This document shows positions 59,701 to 64,000 of a stretch of DNA of 64,000 nucleotides, piece after piece. The translations under genes were made by a program, and so were the position numbers. Position 1 is the first letter of the stretch. Every line of letters begins with the position of its first letter. Source of the DNA: Strongyloides papillosus (taxonomy: Eukaryota; Nematoda; Chromadorea; Rhabditida; Strongyloididae). The notes under the pieces are model-generated. The model ran no database searches. It saw only the letters and a list, made by a program, of their open reading frames with translations, and had not been told where the DNA came from. The stretch is from assembly GCA_005656395.1 (NCBI GenBank), contig SRSI01000023.1, positions 682,001 through 746,000 of the forward strand. The letters run 5' to 3'.

Positions 59701-62700
59701 ATGTCAGCAGTTGAACATAGCGGTAATAATAATTTTTTAAATGTATTTCATAAAATGTTTTCTTTAAGAAGATTTAATATCTGATTCAGAAACGTCAACA
59801 TCTTCTGACAACAATTCAAATGCCTCTGGTATATCACATATAGAAAATATGGATCACCATGAGGTTGCTTCCAATGCAAATTCAATAGATTGTAGTGAAA
59901 GTAATGCTGATTCAGAGGAAAACTCAGAAGAAGAAGATTTAGAAGATGAGGAGGATTCCGATTATGAGGAAGAGGACTCAGATGGTAGTGAATATGCTCC
60001 TTCAGTTAGTAATTATAAAGAGGTTATAACTAATTGGGATGATTTCGAATTTGACAATATCGCAGAGTCTGCTGAGGTGCAAGAGGCAGAAATATATTCA
60101 AAACTACAGATGGCTACCAAAATGATAGGGTTTGGTAGGAAACAAGACGCATTCCTTCACTTGATTGAATTATTTCAACATAAAAACTTTAAAAAATACC
60201 ATGTAGATCCCACCAATTATTGTATACCAGATGCAAAAGAAGATACCTCACTAGTACCTACAATCGCAAAAGCTTATTACACTATCAATGCTCATCTAGC
60301 ATTACTTGTTGCTAATCCAGTTCCATTTTATATTCAATCAATATGCATAAATCCAAATGAAAAACTTTTTTATGATTGTGGGAAAGCGGCAATAAGGAAT
60401 AATGATTATAATACGGCTATTAATATGCTTAAGAGGTGTGGAAAAAGGAGGGAAGTAATTCAAGGACTCCTGATTTCTTATTATTTTACGGGATGTATTT
60501 TGGGTGTTTTGAATTCGGCTGAATGGCTTTTATCTGAGTGTACGACAAACAACTTGGCAATAGCGGTACTTGAAAAGATACAAGCTTATAATTCTTATTG
60601 GTTTAATGTGATTGAAGATAGATTTAGTATTTCAAAAATTTCCTTTGATAGGGCTTATATTAATAAAATCAAAGCATCTTTGGATGATATTAGTGAAGAA
60701 ATTATGAAGAATAAAGTAATAAGAAAGAAACAAGAAAAGTTAATTAAGGTAGAGATTCAACGTGATTCTACGCTACAAAGTTTTATAAGGCAATTGATCA
60801 AAATATTAAAAATATCGGAGAAGAATTATGAACTTAGTATGTCGAAATTTTGGTTTTCATTAAAAGATGACACTGATGAGGAACCAACTGTTGAAGTAAA
60901 TACCAAAGTGGATAGTATTAATGAAATTAAATGTAATCCAGAACCACCTACAACTAACAACGAGGTGATAGTTGAAGAATGTGGTAAATTACTAAATGAC
61001 GCATTAGATGTTATATCATTGGTTGATGATATAGTCAGCAATATTGGAGATAACAATTTTATTGCTGAGAATTTAAATGAACCTCCAATTTATCAGAGTG
61101 AAGAGGTATATGATACAGCTTTCTTAGAAAAATTCCAGTATGATACTTCACCTATGGGTCGTATAAAATTAAGAAATAGAAGACAACTTTCAGTTTCAAG
61201 TGATGCATCGGAGCAAGCATATAGTTATTCAGAAAGTTTGAAAATTTGGATGGGTATAAATAATATATCAAGGAAGGAGAAGTTCTCTGAAAAGTACCAT
61301 GATAATTTTACAACGATAAAAAAATATTCTGAGTCCTCATCGTGTGATAATTATTATGAAGAACCTATTGAGGAGGAACGTGTTGATATTGAGGAGTATT
61401 ACCAAATAATAAGTAAGACATTTTCTCAAGAGAATGCAGCTTTTTCCTCTCAAATTGTAAATCATTTTCTAATGTATCTTGCTGATCAAAAAAATAAATC
61501 AATACCAAGAAGGAGTTGGATATTGTTATTTAGATTGTATGAATCATATCTTAACTATATTTCGGATATTGATACAACATACTCTTTATATAAAGTTCAC
61601 ATGATGATGGCTGAATTAAAGAATCCAAAGGCTAAGAAAATATGTGCTAGACTTTTCACAATGAATCACTATGAACTTCTCAACGATTACGAGGAATTTT
61701 CCCCTGAAATGAAGTATGAATTCAAGTGCTTGTCTGTTCGATTTGCCTGGCTATTCTCATTCTTCTGGAATTGTGAACCATCACTAACAAAAAAACTTGC
61801 TCAATGTTATCTAAGAGCCATAATCATATATGATGGCAGTGAAATTTGGTCTTTTAAGGATAAGCACCATGTTATCAATGCACGTACATTTGTAAGAAGA
61901 GCTGATGTGATTATGAAATTATTTTTAAAAAATGAAACATGTAAAGATTATGAAAAAGGACAATGGGATAACTTGTTGGAGAAATTGATACATCAAGTAA
62001 ATTGGATGGACGATAAAGAAGAAGAGAAATTGGGTTTTCTAAGTATGTTCTTCAAAGCTTTCTTCCATAAAAAAGAATACGGTAAAATGGTGAAGGCAGG
62101 AATATTAATGATGGAAATAATTAATTCATTGATGATTAAGGATGGATTGAATGATCAGACAACAAATCTACTAACTGTTGTGTGGAAAGAGATAGATTCT
62201 TTAGAAATTGAGCAATTGGTTCAATTTTTAACCAAAGATGAATTAGAAGATTTGGGATTATCATTGTCACAGTTTATTGATGTCCAGATAATTAACAAAG
62301 ATAGTTCTCTTTGGATTTTATGTTTCAAAGTTGCAAAGATTCTAGAAGGTGAACTTGATACAAAAGAAAAGATATTTAGTACATTTAATGAAATTGGTGA
62401 ATATACTTTAGATGCATTACCAACTAAATCTCTCATGGTTCTCCTTTCAGCTCATGAATATTTATCACAATGTGAATGTTGTACTATAAGTGATGGAAGA
62501 ATCCTTAGATTGTTCTTAAAGGAATTGAAAAGTGTCATAAGAAAGAATGAATTAATGAAAGAAATTTTATCAAATACCAACAATCACCCATTAATTAAAG
62601 ATATAAATCGCATAATTAACATTGAAATGTATCAAAGTATATATTGTATTTTCAATGATTTACCAAAAAAGAACCGACCGAAAATAGAGGAACATGTAAC

Positions 62701-64000
62701 AGATTTGATTAAACCAGATTGGGATTTAGCAAATATTATTATACCACTAATTTTACCTGATAAGATTCCGATGTATGATGATAAATCCAAACTTGGAAAT
62801 GAAATTCTGGATATTATTGTTAATAAATTTGCTTTTGTTATAAATTATGAGGAGTATGATGGTGATCGCTTACGGGTAAATGATGAGTTTAGTGTCTTTT
62901 GGAGGAGAAAATCAGCTGGTATATTGTCTGTTGAGTATGAGGTAGACAATATCTCTGATTTGAAAGATTGGCCAACATTGAAGATTTCCAAGAAAAATAG
63001 TAAAAAAGCATATCTAAGTGCTTTATCACTGTATATATTAACTTATTTTAACTTCCAAAATGCAAATACAAAATCAGACTGTATCAAATATGGAAAGCAA
63101 TTTATTATATCTCCAAAAATCATAAAACTCAGGAATTTAATTCACTCAGCTTTATCAATGATTGCCTTATCTTCATCATTCATCCTATCACAACTACCAC
63201 TAAGGAAAATATATCTGGAATTTGAATCTCATTTACTTCCTTTCTACATGTCACTAGCCTGTAAAGAAAATGATTCTTTAATATTTTTTGATATAGGTTG
63301 TGTTCTCCATAATTTAAGAGGAATGTTTAAAGAGATATTAAGAAAGATGTCTATTGATGTATATTATAAGAATAAACTTTTACGCCTTATTAATGACTTA
63401 CCAAAAAAGGCATTGAAGTTCTTGGAGAAGTGTAGGGAGTTAAATGATCCAGATGACACACATATTACGTGGGTCCTTGATTATATGTGTGCTAAGGTAG
63501 CTGCTAAAGATTACTCCATTTCTAGTGAAGTCCCATTAAAATACTACTATAACACAAGTGTTGTTTTAAGGAGTGAAGAATACTATTGTCCAGTAAAAAT
63601 TTCAAAACACAATCAATTGAATTTTGAACCACTAGAAATTTACTATAAAGTCCATTCATTTGCTTATAAACGAAACATAGAACTTAGGAGATATTATAGA
63701 AATTCAAAGAAAAAGGAAACACAAAATGAATGTCTAAGTGAAGTCAAAATTATACAAAGGTATTTAAGGGCATTCAAGTCCCACGATGCTGTAAAAGAAA
63801 CACCTTATCCTCCAAATGAATATGAAGATGCATTTAAAGGAGATAATTTATCAATCTATTTTCTAATGGAAGATATTATTTGTACTATTGAAAAACCTTG
63901 GAAGGATGAATTCTTTATTTTATCAGACAGTATTAAGAAACAATGTTTAGAAGCATTTAAAATTGTAATCAAAAGGTTTAAACATTATAAAGCTTTGTAT
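59701..64000 (+). CDS. CABIN1/HIR3 homologue, 5' part (runs off the window)
   Basis: Exon 1 (59701-59722) is joined over a 46-base intron (GTAATA to TTTAAG) to exon 2, open from 59769 to the end, at least 1,417 codons without a stop. After a very acidic Ser/Glu/Asp segment (about residues 45-90) comes VQEAEIYSKLQMATKMIGFG, resembling the start of the TPR region of CABIN1. Further matches by eye: 'SLMVLLSAHEYL...C-SDGRILR' at about 895-915, then 'QSIYCIF-LPKK-RPKIEEH' and 'PDWDLANIIIPLILP', and at the edge 'KRFKHYKALY' (CABIN1: CLSRFPQHYKSLY). CABIN1/Hir3 is the TPR scaffold of the HIRA complex, which deposits histone H3.3 independently of replication; in vertebrates it also restrains calcineurin and MEF2. 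The C-terminal part lies beyond the window. Confidence 0.85.

Noticed and set aside
1..64000. CRISPR arrays, tRNA and rRNA genes
   Set aside because: No regularly spaced identical repeats, no cloverleaf-like GC-rich segments and no rRNA-like stretch were seen.

Overview
The window is extremely AT-rich eukaryotic DNA. Short GT-AG introns (32 to about 60 bases, one of 395), astacin-type and transthyretin-like secreted proteins, a nematode-type nuclear receptor and a divergent seven-helix receptor all point to a nematode. The low GC and the astacin with EGF and CUB-like parts suggest a Strongyloides-like (clade IV) worm; this is inference, because no species marker such as rRNA is present.

Layout. 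1-8.2 kb: dispersed repeats, a LINE remnant and a 5.4-kb element with inverted ends of about 0.5 kb. 8.5-11.6 kb: a transthyretin-like gene that has lost its ATG, and an astacin-like gene whose zinc site is destroyed (both minus). 11.7-24.8 kb: mobile DNA, with a minisatellite, a decayed 1,280-bp mariner with both ends, small inverted-repeat elements, and a broken Ty3-type retrotransposon that other DNA has split. 24.8-30.5 kb: a tandem duplication of about 2.7 kb, each copy carrying one two-exon transthyretin-like gene. 30.8-35.3 kb: a complete 4,506-bp Ty3/gypsy-like retrotransposon with identical 133-bp LTRs, a 5-bp target duplication and one open 1,360-codon gag-pol, nested in an older repeat. 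39.6-45.9 kb: a seven-helix receptor (+), a small one-helix membrane protein (-) and a nuclear hormone receptor (-). 45.9-52.4 kb: nothing recognisable. 52.4-64 kb: a conserved block with an organic-anion transporter (OATP/SLCO, +), mitochondrial ribosomal protein S22 (-), two small putative secreted peptides (-) and the 5' part of a CABIN1/HIR3 homologue (+) that runs off the window.

The housekeeping-type genes lie together at the right end. The left 46 kb is accessory: secreted or sensory genes scattered among transposons. I saw no tRNA, rRNA or CRISPR. The genes do not form a single system. The strongest unusual points are the inactive astacin, the three transthyretin-like paralogues sharing an intron position, and the retrotransposon whose gag start overlaps its LTR and primer site. 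Exon joins below were made by eye from splice signals, frame and family similarity.
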